From Clostridia bacterium (GTDB lineage: Bacteria > Bacillota > Clostridia > Christensenellales > Borkfalkiaceae): 64,000 bases of DNA. A program made the position numbers and the translations under genes. Shown piece by piece: positions 25,570 through 34,579 of the stretch. The notes below the pieces were generated by a model. The model worked only from the letters and a program-made list of their open reading frames with translations, ran no database searches and had not been told where the DNA came from. The stretch lies in NCBI GenBank assembly GCA_017463105.1, contig JAFTPU010000002.1, positions 62,001-126,000 of the forward strand, in the 5' to 3' direction. The stretch's first letter is position 1, and every line of letters begins with the position of its first letter.

Positions 25570-28254
25570 ATGCTGCAATTAAAAGACATCAAAAAGGATT
25601 ACGAAACGGCGGGGAACGTCGTGCACGCGTTGAAAGGCGTCACCCTCCGTTTCCGTAAAAACGAATTCGTATCCGTGCTCGGCGCTTCGGGTTGCGGAAA
25701 AACGACCCTTCTCAATATCATCGGCGGGCTCGACCATTACACGTCGGGCGATCTCGTTATTTGCGGAAGATCCACAAAGGATTATAACGACCGCGATTGG
25801 GACGTTTACAGAAATCACCGTATCGGCTTCGTTTTCCAATCGTACAACCTTATTCCCCATCAAACGGTGCTGGGGAACGTAGAGCTTGCGCTTACCATCG
25901 CGGGCGTTTCCAAGACGGAACGCCGCAGAAGAGCGGAAGAAGCGCTTATTAAAGTAGGACTTAAAGACGAGCTTTATAAACGCCCCAATCAGCTTTCGGG
26001 CGGACAGATGCAACGCGTGGCGATCGCCCGCGCGCTCGTCAATAACCCCGAGATTTTGCTCGCGGACGAACCGACGGGCGCGCTCGACACGCAGACGAGT
26101 ATTCAAATTATGGAGCTTATCCGCGAGATCGCGGGCGAGCGGCTCGTGATCATGGTCACGCACAACCCTGAGATCGCGGAGCAGTATTCGACCCGTATCG
26201 TACGCTTGCAGGACGGACTCGTGGTTTCCGACTCCGATCCCTACGAACCCGTAGAGGAGGAAACGGAGCAAACAGAGGAGATACAAGAGGATAAGAAGGC
26301 GCAAAGGCTCCGTGTGAAAGAGGAAAAGAAAGCGCGCGAGCGTTCGTCGATGTCTTTCAGAACCGCGCTGGGACTTTCCGCCCGCAATCTGCTTACCAAA
26401 AAGGGCAGGACGGCGCTCACGTCCGTGGCGGGCAGTATCGGTATTATCAGCGTATGCTTGGTGCTCGCCCTGTCCAACGGCTTCAATAATTATATTTTGC
26501 AGACGGAGGAGCAAATGCTTTCCTCCAACCCCGTGCAGATCACCCGCTCGAGCATGGATATCACGTCCATTATGGAAAATATGAACTCGGTGGACGAAAT
26601 GCCCGATCTCGACAGACTGGGCGACGAGGTTTACGTCAATTCATTGCTTACCAATATGGCGAACGATATGACGGTGACGAACGATCTTTCCCGCGGTGAG
26701 GGCGGATATATCGAATATCTCGAAAAGCTGGACAAAACGCAGTACGCCGCCATTCAATATAATTACGGCATGAGCGTTACCGATCTTTTATATACGGACG
26801 TGATAACGGGCGAAGGGGCGGAAAAGACCACGCAGTATATGTCCCTTGCGGAACTCAAAGCCTTCTATAAGGCGGAGATCGAAACGCTCGATCCGCAGTA
26901 TGCGTCCATCAGCTATCTCGTCGATTATATGAAAGCGATCGTAAATAAGATACCCAATACGGCGGATATGACGGACGCGACCAATCTCGATTACGTAAAG
27001 GATCAATACGAAAAGGTGGCGGGCGAATGGCCGACAAACCCGAACGAGGCGATCTTCGTTGTCGGCAGTCATAACGACGTGTTCGACCTTTCTTTGGCGC
27101 AACTCGGTTATATCGCCGAGGAGGATTTCGTCGATCTGTTCGAACAGACGGGCGAAGTTGATACGCAGGGGTACATGAGTATCCCGTATGCGGATATCCT
27201 CGCCAAGGAATACTTGCTGATGGATAACGACGCGATCTATACGCCGACTACCGACCCTGCGGCAAAGTACGAATTCGACAGTCGGAAACGGTTGAGTAAA
27301 AGCGAATACGAAAGCTATCAAAGCGGCGCTACGGCGGGCGCGACGAAGATCGAAGTTACGGCGGTCGTGCGGCTGAAAGCGGATAAAACGTACGGCTGTC
27401 TGAAAAACGGTTTAAACGTTACGGAACAGGTGATCGAAGAATATATAGCGCGGAACAAGACCTCCGCAATTGCGAAAGCGGTAACGGAAAAGGCGGTGCC
27501 GCCGCCCAATCTGCCCGGTATGGAGGCTTTGCAGGGCATGAAACTGTTCACCCGTCCCTTGGCGGAGAGTATGGAAACGTATTTCCGCGATCTGAAAACG
27601 CTGACGGAGAGCACGGCGTTGCCCACGACGGGGTACGTGCTCATCAACGAAACGGCGGCGTTGCAGCTTATCGGCGCAAGCGAAGAGATCTCGGCGATCT
27701 CCATTTATGCGTATAATTTCGAGAATAAGGAAAACATTCTTTCGTATCTCGACGGTTGGAACGAAATGCACGAGGACAATCGGGCGAAGCAGGTACAGTA
27801 CACCGATTCGATCGGTTTGATGATGACTATGGTCGGCACGATCCTCGACGCGGTGACGTACGTGCTCGTGGCGTTCACGGCGATATCGCTCGTGGTCTCC
27901 TCGGTTATGATCGGTATCATCACGTACGTATCGGTGGTAGAGCGTACGAAAGAGATCGGCGTTCTGCGCTCGCTCGGCGCGCGGAAGAAGGATATCAAGA
28001 ATCTGTTCAACGCCGAAACCTTTATCATCGGCTTAACGTCGGGTCTGTTCGGCGTGGCGGTCACGTACTTGCTTGCGTTGGGCGTAAACTCGATATTGGG
28101 GATCTTTACGGGTATCCCGAACCTTGCCTCGCTCCCTATCCTGTCCGCAGCGATCATGGTATGCGTAAGCGTAGCGCTCACCCTTATCAGCGGTCTTATT
28201 CCCGCGCGTGCGGCGGCTAAAAAGGATCCTGTGGTTGCTCTCCGCACGGAGTAA
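25570..28254 (+). CDS. fused ABC exporter, MacB/FtsX-type (ATPase plus permease)
   Basis: An 894-residue protein. The N-terminal 225 residues are a LolD/MacB-class ATPase (Walker A GASGCGKTT, signature LSGGQMQR, Walker B ILLADEPTGALD). A charged linker about 225-265 follows, then a first transmembrane helix near 285-305. A large extracytoplasmic domain covers about 310-750. Three C-terminal FtsX-type helices end at ARAAAKKDPVVALRTE, the hallmark of the MacB permease family. Such proteins move lipids, peptides or antibiotics, or transmit mechanical signals, rather than import. Its partner MarR gene suggests inducible resistance. The ribosome site AAAGG is close to the ATG. Confidence 0.9.
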   Translation: MLQLKDIKKDYETAGNVVHALKGVTLRFRKNEFVSVLGASGCGKTTLLNIIGGLDHYTSGDLVICGRSTKDYNDRDWDVYRNHRIGFVFQSYNLIPHQTVLGNVELALTIAGVSKTERRRRAEEALIKVGLKDELYKRPNQLSGGQMQRVAIARALVNNPEILLADEPTGALDTQTSIQIMELIREIAGERLVIMVTHNPEIAEQYSTRIVRLQDGLVVSDSDPYEPVEEETEQTEEIQEDKKAQRLRVKEEKKARERSSMSFRTALGLSARNLLTKKGRTALTSVAGSIGIISVCLVLALSNGFNNYILQTEEQMLSSNPVQITRSSMDITSIMENMNSVDEMPDLDRLGDEVYVNSLLTNMANDMTVTNDLSRGEGGYIEYLEKLDKTQYAAIQYNYGMSVTDLLYTDVITGEGAEKTTQYMSLAELKAFYKAEIETLDPQYASISYLVDYMKAIVNKIPNTADMTDATNLDYVKDQYEKVAGEWPTNPNEAIFVVGSHNDVFDLSLAQLGYIAEEDFVDLFEQTGEVDTQGYMSIPYADILAKEYLLMDNDAIYTPTTDPAAKYEFDSRKRLSKSEYESYQSGATAGATKIEVTAVVRLKADKTYGCLKNGLNVTEQVIEEYIARNKTSAIAKAVTEKAVPPPNLPGMEALQGMKLFTRPLAESMETYFRDLKTLTESTALPTTGYVLINETAALQLIGASEEISAISIYAYNFENKENILSYLDGWNEMHEDNRAKQVQYTDSIGLMMTMVGTILDAVTYVLVAFTAISLVVSSVMIGIITYVSVVERTKEIGVLRSLGARKKDIKNLFNAETFIIGLTSGLFGVAVTYLLALGVNSILGIFTGIPNLASLPILSAAIMVCVSVALTLISGLIPARAAAKKDPVVALRTE

Positions 28255-28264
28255 AACGAAGAAT

Positions 28265-28355
28265 ACGACTTCGCAATACGTCGTCAAGCTTTGCGTTTTC
28301 CCTTGCTCGTTTACGCTGAGTAAACTCCCGTCGGGAAAGCCGCGCTTTCCTTGTC
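28265..28355 (+). repeat. 91-bp direct repeat, copy 1
   Basis: Identical by eye to 28417-28507 (offset 152). Each copy can fold three hairpins: ACGAC..GTCGT, GTTTAC-GCTGA-GTAAAC, and GGAAAG-CCGCG-CTTTCC. Confidence 0.85.
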
Positions 28356-28416
28356 TTGCTCGCGTCTGGCTTCGTTTTACGACGCTCGGCTCGAACGGAG
28401 GGGAAAAACCGACGGC

Positions 28417-28507
28417 ACGACTTCGCAATACGTCGTCAAGCTTTGCGTTTTCCCTTGCTCGTTTACGCTGAGTAAACTCCCGTCGGGAAAGCCGCGCTTT
28501 CCTTGTC
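28417..28507 (+). repeat. 91-bp direct repeat, copy 2
   Basis: Second identical copy of the three-hairpin unit, ending 74 bp before the DUF378 gene. Confidence 0.85.
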
Positions 28508-28581
28508 GTGATAACAGCTTGTGTTTTTTAACGCATAAACCTTTTTAAACGGTACATACTGTTTGCAGGAGGAAAAAGACT

Positions 28582-28812
28582 ATGCGTATTGCAAACATTA
28601 TCGCTTATATTTTGGTGATCCTCGGCGCAGTGAATTGGGGGCTGTTCGGCTTCTTCGATTTCAATCTCGTGTCCTCGATTTTCGACGGCGCAAGATCGAT
28701 GGGGGCGGTCATTACGTACGCGCTCATCACGCTCGCGGCGCTTTGGCTTATCCTTTCGCCCATTATCACGGGCGGCGTTTTGTGGCTGAAAAACAGACGC
28801 GCGGAAAGATAA
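28582..28812 (+). CDS. DUF378 small membrane protein
   Basis: A 76-residue protein with two transmembrane segments (about 5-27 and 40-68). The N-terminal IAYILVILGAVNWGLFGFFDFNLV is the DUF378 (YuzA-like) signature. The function of the family is unknown. A strong GGAGG site lies about 10 nt before the ATG. It is a single-gene unit bounded by the repeats upstream and a terminator downstream. Confidence 0.88.
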   Translation: MRIANIIAYILVILGAVNWGLFGFFDFNLVSSIFDGARSMGAVITYALITLAALWLILSPIITGGVLWLKNRRAER

Positions 28813-28844
28813 TTTCCCCGCTCGGATTTCCGAAAAACGAAAAA

Positions 28845-28892
28845 AACGGACTTTTTCTTCGGCTTTGCCGTCGAAAAGGTTCGTTTTTTTTT
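28845..28892 (+). terminator. intrinsic terminator after the DUF378 gene
   Basis: A 13-bp stem (28845-28857 with 28873-28885, two wobbles) is capped by a 4-bp hairpin CGGC-TTT-GCCG, and a T-run follows. Confidence 0.8.
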
Positions 28893-28902
28893 CTTTAAAG
28901 TA

Positions 28903-28932
28903 TTGACAATTTTCACATTTTCGTAGTATAAT
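28903..28932 (+). promoter_or_regulatory. promoter of the LemA operon
   Basis: TTGACA (28903-28908), 18 bp, TATAAT (28927-28932). Confidence 0.82.
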
Positions 28933-28985
28933 AAGCGTACGATAATACGAGGCGGGCAACGGTTTCCCGCCGAAAGGAGAGAACT

Positions 28986-29591
28986 ATGTTAAACGGATTG
29001 TTATTAACGGGCGGTCAGATCGCCGGCATTGTTATCGCAATCGTCGTCGTGATCCTCGTGATCGCGCTGGTCGCGTGGTGGATATCCACCCGCAACGAGT
29101 TCGTTCGTTTAAAGAACAAGGTCGAAGAGGCGTGGGCGACGATCGACGTATACTTAAAGAAAAGATACGATCTTATCCCCAACCTTGTGGAGACGGTGAA
29201 GGGCTACGCCAAGCACGAAAGCGAGACCCTGAAAAACGTGGTGGCGGCGAGAAACGTGGCGATGAACGCGAGAACGCCCGACGAAAAGGTACAGGCGGAA
29301 AAGAATCTGAATTCCTCCCTCCGCACCCTGTTCACGGCGGTTTCGGAAAGCTATCCCGAGCTGCACGCAAACACCAATTTCCTCGATCTTCAGAATCAAT
29401 TGAAAACTCTTGAAGGCGAGCTGGAGGGCTCCCGCCGCTATTATAACGGCGTTGTGAAGAGCTTCAACACCAAGTTGGAACTTTTCCCCTCGAATATCGT
29501 GGGTAACCGTATGGGCGAGGATTATAAAAAGCGTCCTTATTTCGAGCTGGACAGCGCGGAAGAAAGACAGAACGTAAAGGTACAATTCTGA
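28986..29591 (+). CDS. LemA family protein
   Basis: A 201-residue protein. One N-terminal transmembrane helix (about 11-32) is followed by the LemA helical domain with RLKNKVEEAWATIDVYLKKRYDLIPNLVETVKGYAKHE and the C-terminal VVKSFNTKLELFPSNIVG. The molecular role of LemA is unsettled, although in many bacteria it is paired with a DUF2207 or TPM-domain protein at the envelope, as here. AAGGAGAG precedes the ATG. Confidence 0.93.
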   Translation: MLNGLLLTGGQIAGIVIAIVVVILVIALVAWWISTRNEFVRLKNKVEEAWATIDVYLKKRYDLIPNLVETVKGYAKHESETLKNVVAARNVAMNARTPDEKVQAEKNLNSSLRTLFTAVSESYPELHANTNFLDLQNQLKTLEGELEGSRRYYNGVVKSFNTKLELFPSNIVGNRMGEDYKKRPYFELDSAEERQNVKVQF

Positions 29592-29598
29592 AAAAATT

Positions 29599-31551
29599 AT
29601 GAAACATAAAACGAAAACAAGAGGGCGGCGCGGCTTTTTCAAAGCCGTCCTCCTTGCGCTTCTCGCCGCGTGCCTGTTTATTCTGCCGTTTTCGTGGAAA
29701 GACGGCGGGGTCACCGCTACGGCTCAGGTACGCTCGAACGACAGTATAAAGATTGAAAAATACCACGTGGAAATGGATATCCGCGAGGACAGAAAGGTGG
29801 AGGTCACCGAATGGATCACCGTCACCTTTTTGAAAAGCGGACTTTCGATGTTTTATCGGAGCTTGCCCATTGAAACGGCACGCTACGAAAACATTTCCGC
29901 CAAATGCGAGGGGAACGATAAATTTTCCTATTACGTGGAAGACAATCCCGATATGAGCGGATTTTTCGATATCAACTGCGTAGGCAACGCGGGCAAGGGC
30001 AAAACGTGGACGTACGAGATTTCCTATACGATGGAAAACGGACTCGGCGCGGGCAGCTCGAGGGACGGCATGAACATCGACGTGATCCCGTTCGGCTTCA
30101 CCGTCGATTTGCATAACGTGTCCGCGGAGGTGCGTTTCCCGTACGCGGTGGCGGCGGAAAATTGTATTCTTCGAAGAGGCTACGGCTCGACGAAAGAGGA
30201 TACCGCGCTGAATAAGAAAATTTCCGACGACGGCAAAACGCTTACGTTCTCGAAAGACGTGCTTTCCGTCAATTACAACGAAACGTTCGACGAGGAGGTT
30301 GCGGACGGCGTAAGCGTAGAATTTACGTTCACCGACGGCAAATTCAAAAGCTATACGGCGACCCGACTTTTTACGGACGGAATATGGAAGGTGCTCCTGA
30401 TCGGGCTGGGCTTTGCGGCTTTTTCCGTGGGCGTACTCGTGTTCACCCGCAAAAAACGTGATATCGTTACGACGGTGAATATCACGGCGCCCGATAATAT
30501 GTCGCCCGTAGAGATGGGAAAATTACTCGACGGAACGGTGGATAACGAGGATATCACCTCGATGATCTACTATTTCGCGCATAAAGGATATCTTACGATC
30601 GACTTATCCGATGAGGACGATCCCAAGTTGAACAGACAGATCTCCGAGCTCCCCGACGATGCGGAGGCGTATGAAGTAACGCTGTTCGAGGGACTGTTCC
30701 GAAACGACAATATCGTTGCCGTATCCGAGCTTCAATACAAATTTTACGAGGACGTAGAAAAGGCGAAAATGCAGCTTCCGCACGTAAAAATGTATGAAAA
30801 GAAATCGGTTTTCGGGTATCTCCTCGGCGGTATCTTCGCCGTGCTTTCCGCCTTTGTTTCCATGTGGATCTTAGCGTCCGCAAGGCTCGGAAACGGCTAT
30901 TCGTACGGGGTAAGCCTTGCCTTTGCCATTCCCGTGGCGGCGATCCTTTTGATCGGCTATATCAGCGAAAATTACCGCTATAAATGGAAAAAAGGCGCGC
31001 TTTTCGGCATTCGTTTGGTGCAGCTCGCGGTCGCCGTGTTGTTCACGTTGATCTTCACGTTCGCTTTCGCCAACCATTTCTCGACGGAATACGAAAAGCT
31101 CGCGGTCTCGCTTCTTGCCTTTGCGTGCACGTTCATCACGCAACGCGCGATCTCGAGACGGGAGGATTATCTCGAAACGCTCGGACAGATCCTCGGCTTC
31201 AAGGACTTTATCGTGTATACGGAAGAGGATAAGATCAAAGCGATGCTGGAGGAAAATCCCGAGCTGTATTATAAGGTGTTGCCTTACGCGCAGGTGCTGG
31301 GCGTTACGAACGAGTGGGAGAAGAAATTCGAAAATATCCTCATCGAACCGCCGCAGTGGTGCAGAGGCTCGCATATGACGGTGTTCGATTATATGATACT
31401 CAACCGTTGCATGACCCGTGCAATGATCTTGGCGATGGCGCGCCCGCAACCCAAAGGCGGCGGCTCGTTCATCGGCAGAAGCGGCGGTGGCGGAAGCTTC
31501 GGCGGCTTCGGCGGCGGCGGTTTCGGCGGCGGTGGCGGCGGCGCCAGATAA
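29599..31551 (+). CDS. DUF2207 membrane protein with Gly-rich C-terminus
   Basis: A 650-residue envelope protein. It has a signal peptide (residues about 12-35), then an extracellular DUF2207 beta domain with IEKYHVEMDIREDRKVEVTEWITV near 45-70. A helix at about 255-275, a cytoplasmic stretch and a cluster of helices at about 410-505 follow. The end is almost pure glycine/phenylalanine (GGGGFGGGGGG), a known trait of the family. It starts 7 nt after lemA, forming the common LemA-DUF2207 pair. Function unknown. A strong terminator follows. Confidence 0.88.
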   Translation: MKHKTKTRGRRGFFKAVLLALLAACLFILPFSWKDGGVTATAQVRSNDSIKIEKYHVEMDIREDRKVEVTEWITVTFLKSGLSMFYRSLPIETARYENISAKCEGNDKFSYYVEDNPDMSGFFDINCVGNAGKGKTWTYEISYTMENGLGAGSSRDGMNIDVIPFGFTVDLHNVSAEVRFPYAVAAENCILRRGYGSTKEDTALNKKISDDGKTLTFSKDVLSVNYNETFDEEVADGVSVEFTFTDGKFKSYTATRLFTDGIWKVLLIGLGFAAFSVGVLVFTRKKRDIVTTVNITAPDNMSPVEMGKLLDGTVDNEDITSMIYYFAHKGYLTIDLSDEDDPKLNRQISELPDDAEAYEVTLFEGLFRNDNIVAVSELQYKFYEDVEKAKMQLPHVKMYEKKSVFGYLLGGIFAVLSAFVSMWILASARLGNGYSYGVSLAFAIPVAAILLIGYISENYRYKWKKGALFGIRLVQLAVAVLFTLIFTFAFANHFSTEYEKLAVSLLAFACTFITQRAISRREDYLETLGQILGFKDFIVYTEEDKIKAMLEENPELYYKVLPYAQVLGVTNEWEKKFENILIEPPQWCRGSHMTVFDYMILNRCMTRAMILAMARPQPKGGGSFIGRSGGGGSFGGFGGGGFGGGGGGAR

Positions 31552-31568
31552 CGCCGTAAATAAACGAA

Positions 31569-31597
31569 AAAAATCCCTGCGTCAGCAGGGATTTTTC
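31569..31597. terminator. bidirectional terminator after the LemA operon
   Basis: AAAAATCCCTGC and GCAGGGATTTTT form a perfect 12-bp stem around GTCA, serving this operon and the convergent DUF1508 gene. Confidence 0.9.
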
Positions 31598-31608
31598 TTG
31601 TACGTTGT

Positions 31609-33135
31609 TTATTTCGTCAGTTCGGGATCCGCCAAAACGGGGGAGTTCGCCGCGAAACGTTTCACCGATTCTACGGCGTTCAGACAGCGGCGTTTCGTTT
31701 TGTAATGCTCGCCGAGGCACAGGAGCTGTCCGTTGCCGTTGAGGATCTTGTAGATATAATCGCCGCGTTTGGTAAGGGAGATACGGAAATTGCCCTTTTC
31801 GATATTCGTCTTATGCGTTTGGATACCGTTCACTGCACCGATGTAAGAAGCGTATTCCTCGCTGGAAAGGAGCTTTTCGCCGTTGTTCGCGTACAGCTCG
31901 AAATAGAACACCTTTTCACCGTCCGCACCCACGCCCGAGCTGATCAGCCATTTGCCGTTGTAGCCGTCGGGAACGGGGATTACCTCCGAATCGTCCTCCG
32001 CAGGTACCTTGATAATGTGGTCCTGTACGTTTTCGTCGATAACGGCGGTCTTGGCAAAACGCTTCGTCGACTCGATCGCGCTTTCGCAACGCGCTTTCGT
32101 GGGATAGTTTTCGCCCATGCAAAGGAGCATGTTTTTGCCGCTGAGCAGCTTGAAGATATAGTCGCCTTTCTTGGAAAGCGTCACCTTGAAATTGCCTTTT
32201 TCGATATTCGCCTTATGCGTTTCGATGCCGCGGAGCGCGCCGTTATAGGAGGTGTATTCTTCGCTGGAGAGGAGCTTCTCGCCGTTGGAGGCGTGCAACT
32301 CGAAGAAATACATTTCCTCGCCCTCGTTTACGTCGTCGGTGAGTACGCGGAAGATCGTCCATTTGCCCTTGTATCTCGCCGCCTTTTCCGTTTCGCTCTC
32401 GTCGTACCAGATATCGTCCTCGACCTCGGCGTCCTTCATTTCATCGTAAAGCACCGCTTTCGTCGTTTTCGCCTTTGCCGGCGCAACTTCCTTTTTCACC
32501 GTCGATTTGCTTGCGGTCGATTTCTTGGCAGCGGGTTTTACCTCCGTCGCTTTTACCGCGGTCGCCTTCTTGGCGGCTTTCTTTGCCGCTTCCGCCTTTT
32601 TCACGGCTTCTTCCGCTTTCTTGGTCGCTTCCTCGGCTTTTCTCGTCGCCTCTTCCAGCTTTCTCGCGGCTTCCTCGTCGGCGAGCCGTTTCGCTTCTTC
32701 GGCGGCGGCTTTTTCCTCGGCTACGCGCCGTTTTTCGGCTTCCTCGGCGAGCCGTTTCTCTTCCGCTTCCTTGGCAAGCCGCTCGTGCTCCGCTTCCGCT
32801 TCCGCACGGCGTTTCGCCTCCGCTTCCGCCGCGACCCTCTTCTGTTCGGCGAGCTTCGCTTCGACCGCTTTCTTCTGTGCGAGCTTCTCCGCTTCTAATT
32901 TTTCACGCTTCGCGTGTTCCTCGGCGGTCTTTTCTTCCGCGCGTGCTCTTGCTTCCGCTTCTTTCGCTTCGATCGCCAAACGCTTTTTCGTTTTGGAACG
33001 CTTCACGCACAGCGCGATGATCACGATCAGCACCACGACGATAAACGCCGCAAGCCCGATCAGGATATACGCCAACGTGGGATTGGCTTTCAGCTTGTCG
33101 ATGCAGGAGCTTACAAAATTTTTAATAGCCTCCAT
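31609..33135 (-). CDS. membrane-anchored coiled-coil protein with DUF1508 repeats
   Basis: A 508-residue protein. It has one N-terminal transmembrane helix (about 21-45, N-out or N-in unresolved), then about 150 residues of Ala/Glu/Lys/Arg-rich continuous helix, and a Lys/Ala/Thr-rich linker (about 200-225). Two tandem DUF1508 (YegP-like) pairs follow, recognised by YFFELHASNGEKLLSSEEY and YFFELYANNGEKLLSSEEY, each with a trailing KGDYIFKLLSG-type half. DUF1508 is usually a small stand-alone protein of unknown role, so this tethered architecture is unusual. AAGGAGAAAGG is the ribosome site. Confidence 0.82.
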   Translation of the reverse strand: MEAIKNFVSSCIDKLKANPTLAYILIGLAAFIVVVLIVIIALCVKRSKTKKRLAIEAKEAEARARAEEKTAEEHAKREKLEAEKLAQKKAVEAKLAEQKRVAAEAEAKRRAEAEAEHERLAKEAEEKRLAEEAEKRRVAEEKAAAEEAKRLADEEAARKLEEATRKAEEATKKAEEAVKKAEAAKKAAKKATAVKATEVKPAAKKSTASKSTVKKEVAPAKAKTTKAVLYDEMKDAEVEDDIWYDESETEKAARYKGKWTIFRVLTDDVNEGEEMYFFELHASNGEKLLSSEEYTSYNGALRGIETHKANIEKGNFKVTLSKKGDYIFKLLSGKNMLLCMGENYPTKARCESAIESTKRFAKTAVIDENVQDHIIKVPAEDDSEVIPVPDGYNGKWLISSGVGADGEKVFYFELYANNGEKLLSSEEYASYIGAVNGIQTHKTNIEKGNFRISLTKRGDYIYKILNGNGQLLCLGEHYKTKRRCLNAVESVKRFAANSPVLADPELTK

Positions 33136-33237
33136 AACGCCTTTCTCCTTTCGTGCGTCGTTTTTTTAAAGGACGCGCCCATTGAAAATATACGCCGCTT
33201 TCCCGTAAAAAATTCCGCAATTTATTTTAACACTTCT

Positions 33238-33266
33238 ATTTTAATATAAAACGCCGAAAAAGTCAA
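33238..33266 (-). promoter_or_regulatory. promoter of the DUF1508 gene
   Basis: Minus strand TTGACT (33261-33266), 17 bp, TAAAAT (33238-33243). Confidence 0.65.
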
Positions 33267-33305
33267 CGGCGAAAGGAAATTTTTTTGCTTCTTTTTTCAA
33301 AAAAA

Positions 33306-33334
33306 TTGACTTTTTTCGGCAAATGGTTTACAAT
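33306..33334 (+). promoter_or_regulatory. promoter giving a leaderless flavoprotein mRNA
   Basis: TTGACT (33306-33311), 17 bp, TACAAT (33329-33334). Transcription is expected to begin 6-8 nt later, at 33340-33342, which coincides with the ATG at 33341. No Shine-Dalgarno is present. Confidence 0.7.
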
Positions 33335-33340
33335 GGAAAT

Positions 33341-34579
33341 ATGAACGGAACGAAAATCAAAACGGCGATCGTCGGCGGCGGCGCTTCGGGGCTTATGCTC
33401 GCGGCTTTGCTTGCGGAAAACGGCGATAATATCCTTGTCCTCGAACGGGGCGAACGGGTGGGCAGAAAGCTGTCCGCCACGGGCAACGGACAGGGGAATA
33501 TCACCAATCTCGCCGTAACGGAAACGGAATATTTTTCCTCTGTGCCCACGGGTGCGGAGAGGGCGCGCGCGCTTCTTTCGGCGTTTGACCATCGCGCGTT
33601 GACGGCGTTTTTCGAAAGGCTGGGCGTATTGCTTCTCCCCGACGAACGGGGCAGAGTCTATCCTGCGGGACGACAGGCGTCCGCGCTCACCGACGCGCTT
33701 CGTTTTTATCTTGCGGACGCGGGCGTACGGACGGCTGCGAACGCTTGCGTCGTCGCGATCGAAAAGCGGGACCGCGGCTTTTATCTCACGGCGAAAACGG
33801 AGCGCGGAACGCAGGGCTACGAGGCGGAAAACGTCGTGCTTTGTACGGGCGGCAAAGCCGCGAAAAATTTCGGCACCGACGGCTCCGCTTACGTGCTGGC
33901 GACGAAACTCGGGCATACCGTTACGCCGCTTACGCCCTCCCTCGTGCAGTTGAAAACGGACACGGCGCACACGAAAACGCTGAAGGGTATCCGCGCGGCG
34001 GACGCGGAGCTCACGGCGCATTGGACGGAGAAGGGCGAAAAAAAAGCGACCTCCCTGCAAGGGGACGTCATCTTCACCGATTACGGAGTCTCGGGCGACG
34101 CGGTGTTCCGCATTTCGGCGTTCGTGACGGACAAAACGGAAAAGGGCGTGACGCTGACGATCGACTTTTTGCCCGCGTTCACGGAAGAAAAAATTTACGC
34201 GACGCTCACGGAAAAACGGCGGACGTTTCCGTCGCTTGCGCAAACGGAGCTGCTCGGCGGGATCGTGAACAATCAGATCGGCAGGGCGGTGATGAAACGC
34301 GCGGGCGGGGATATCCGCGAGGCGGCGCTGCTTGTCAAGGCGTTCCCGCTCCGCGTTACGGGCACGTTGGGCTTCGATTACGCGCAGGTGACGAAAGGGG
34401 GCGTGCCGCTTGCCGAGGTGGATGAAAACCTGCAAAGCAAGCTCGTAAAAGGACTGTATTTCGCAGGGGAGATTTTGGATATCGACGGACAGTGCGGCGG
34501 CTTCAATCTGCAATGGGCGTATTCGTCCGCGTGCGCGGTCGCACGGGCGATCGGGACGAAAACAAGGGGGCAGGTATGA
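33341..34579 (+). CDS. YhiN/BaiN-like flavoprotein oxidoreductase
   Basis: A 412-residue HI0933-family FAD protein. The N-terminal dinucleotide fold is IVGGGASGLMLAALLAE; GRKLSATGNGQGNITN and the C-terminal LYFAGEILDIDGQCGGFNLQWAYSSA are diagnostic. Family members include the bile-acid enzyme BaiN, but most have unknown substrates. The start at 33341 is preferred because the longer in-frame start at 33323 lies within the promoter; the mRNA would be leaderless. It overlaps the next flavoprotein gene by 4 bp (ATGA). Confidence 0.87.
   Translation: MNGTKIKTAIVGGGASGLMLAALLAENGDNILVLERGERVGRKLSATGNGQGNITNLAVTETEYFSSVPTGAERARALLSAFDHRALTAFFERLGVLLLPDERGRVYPAGRQASALTDALRFYLADAGVRTAANACVVAIEKRDRGFYLTAKTERGTQGYEAENVVLCTGGKAAKNFGTDGSAYVLATKLGHTVTPLTPSLVQLKTDTAHTKTLKGIRAADAELTAHWTEKGEKKATSLQGDVIFTDYGVSGDAVFRISAFVTDKTEKGVTLTIDFLPAFTEEKIYATLTEKRRTFPSLAQTELLGGIVNNQIGRAVMKRAGGDIREAALLVKAFPLRVTGTLGFDYAQVTKGGVPLAEVDENLQSKLVKGLYFAGEILDIDGQCGGFNLQWAYSSACAVARAIGTKTRGQV

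Larger units (their letters stand above)
28255..28581. other. non-coding spacer with a 91-bp duplicated structured unit
   Basis: No gene is supported in this 327-bp gap. Apparent reading frames here are low-quality and lack ribosome sites. The stretch is mainly two identical copies of a hairpin-rich unit, listed separately, around a 61-bp spacer. Confidence 0.7.

Noticed and set aside
28381..28416. tRNA T-arm-like GGCTCGAACGG between the 91-bp repeats
   Set aside because: No acceptor, D or anticodon arms can be drawn around it.
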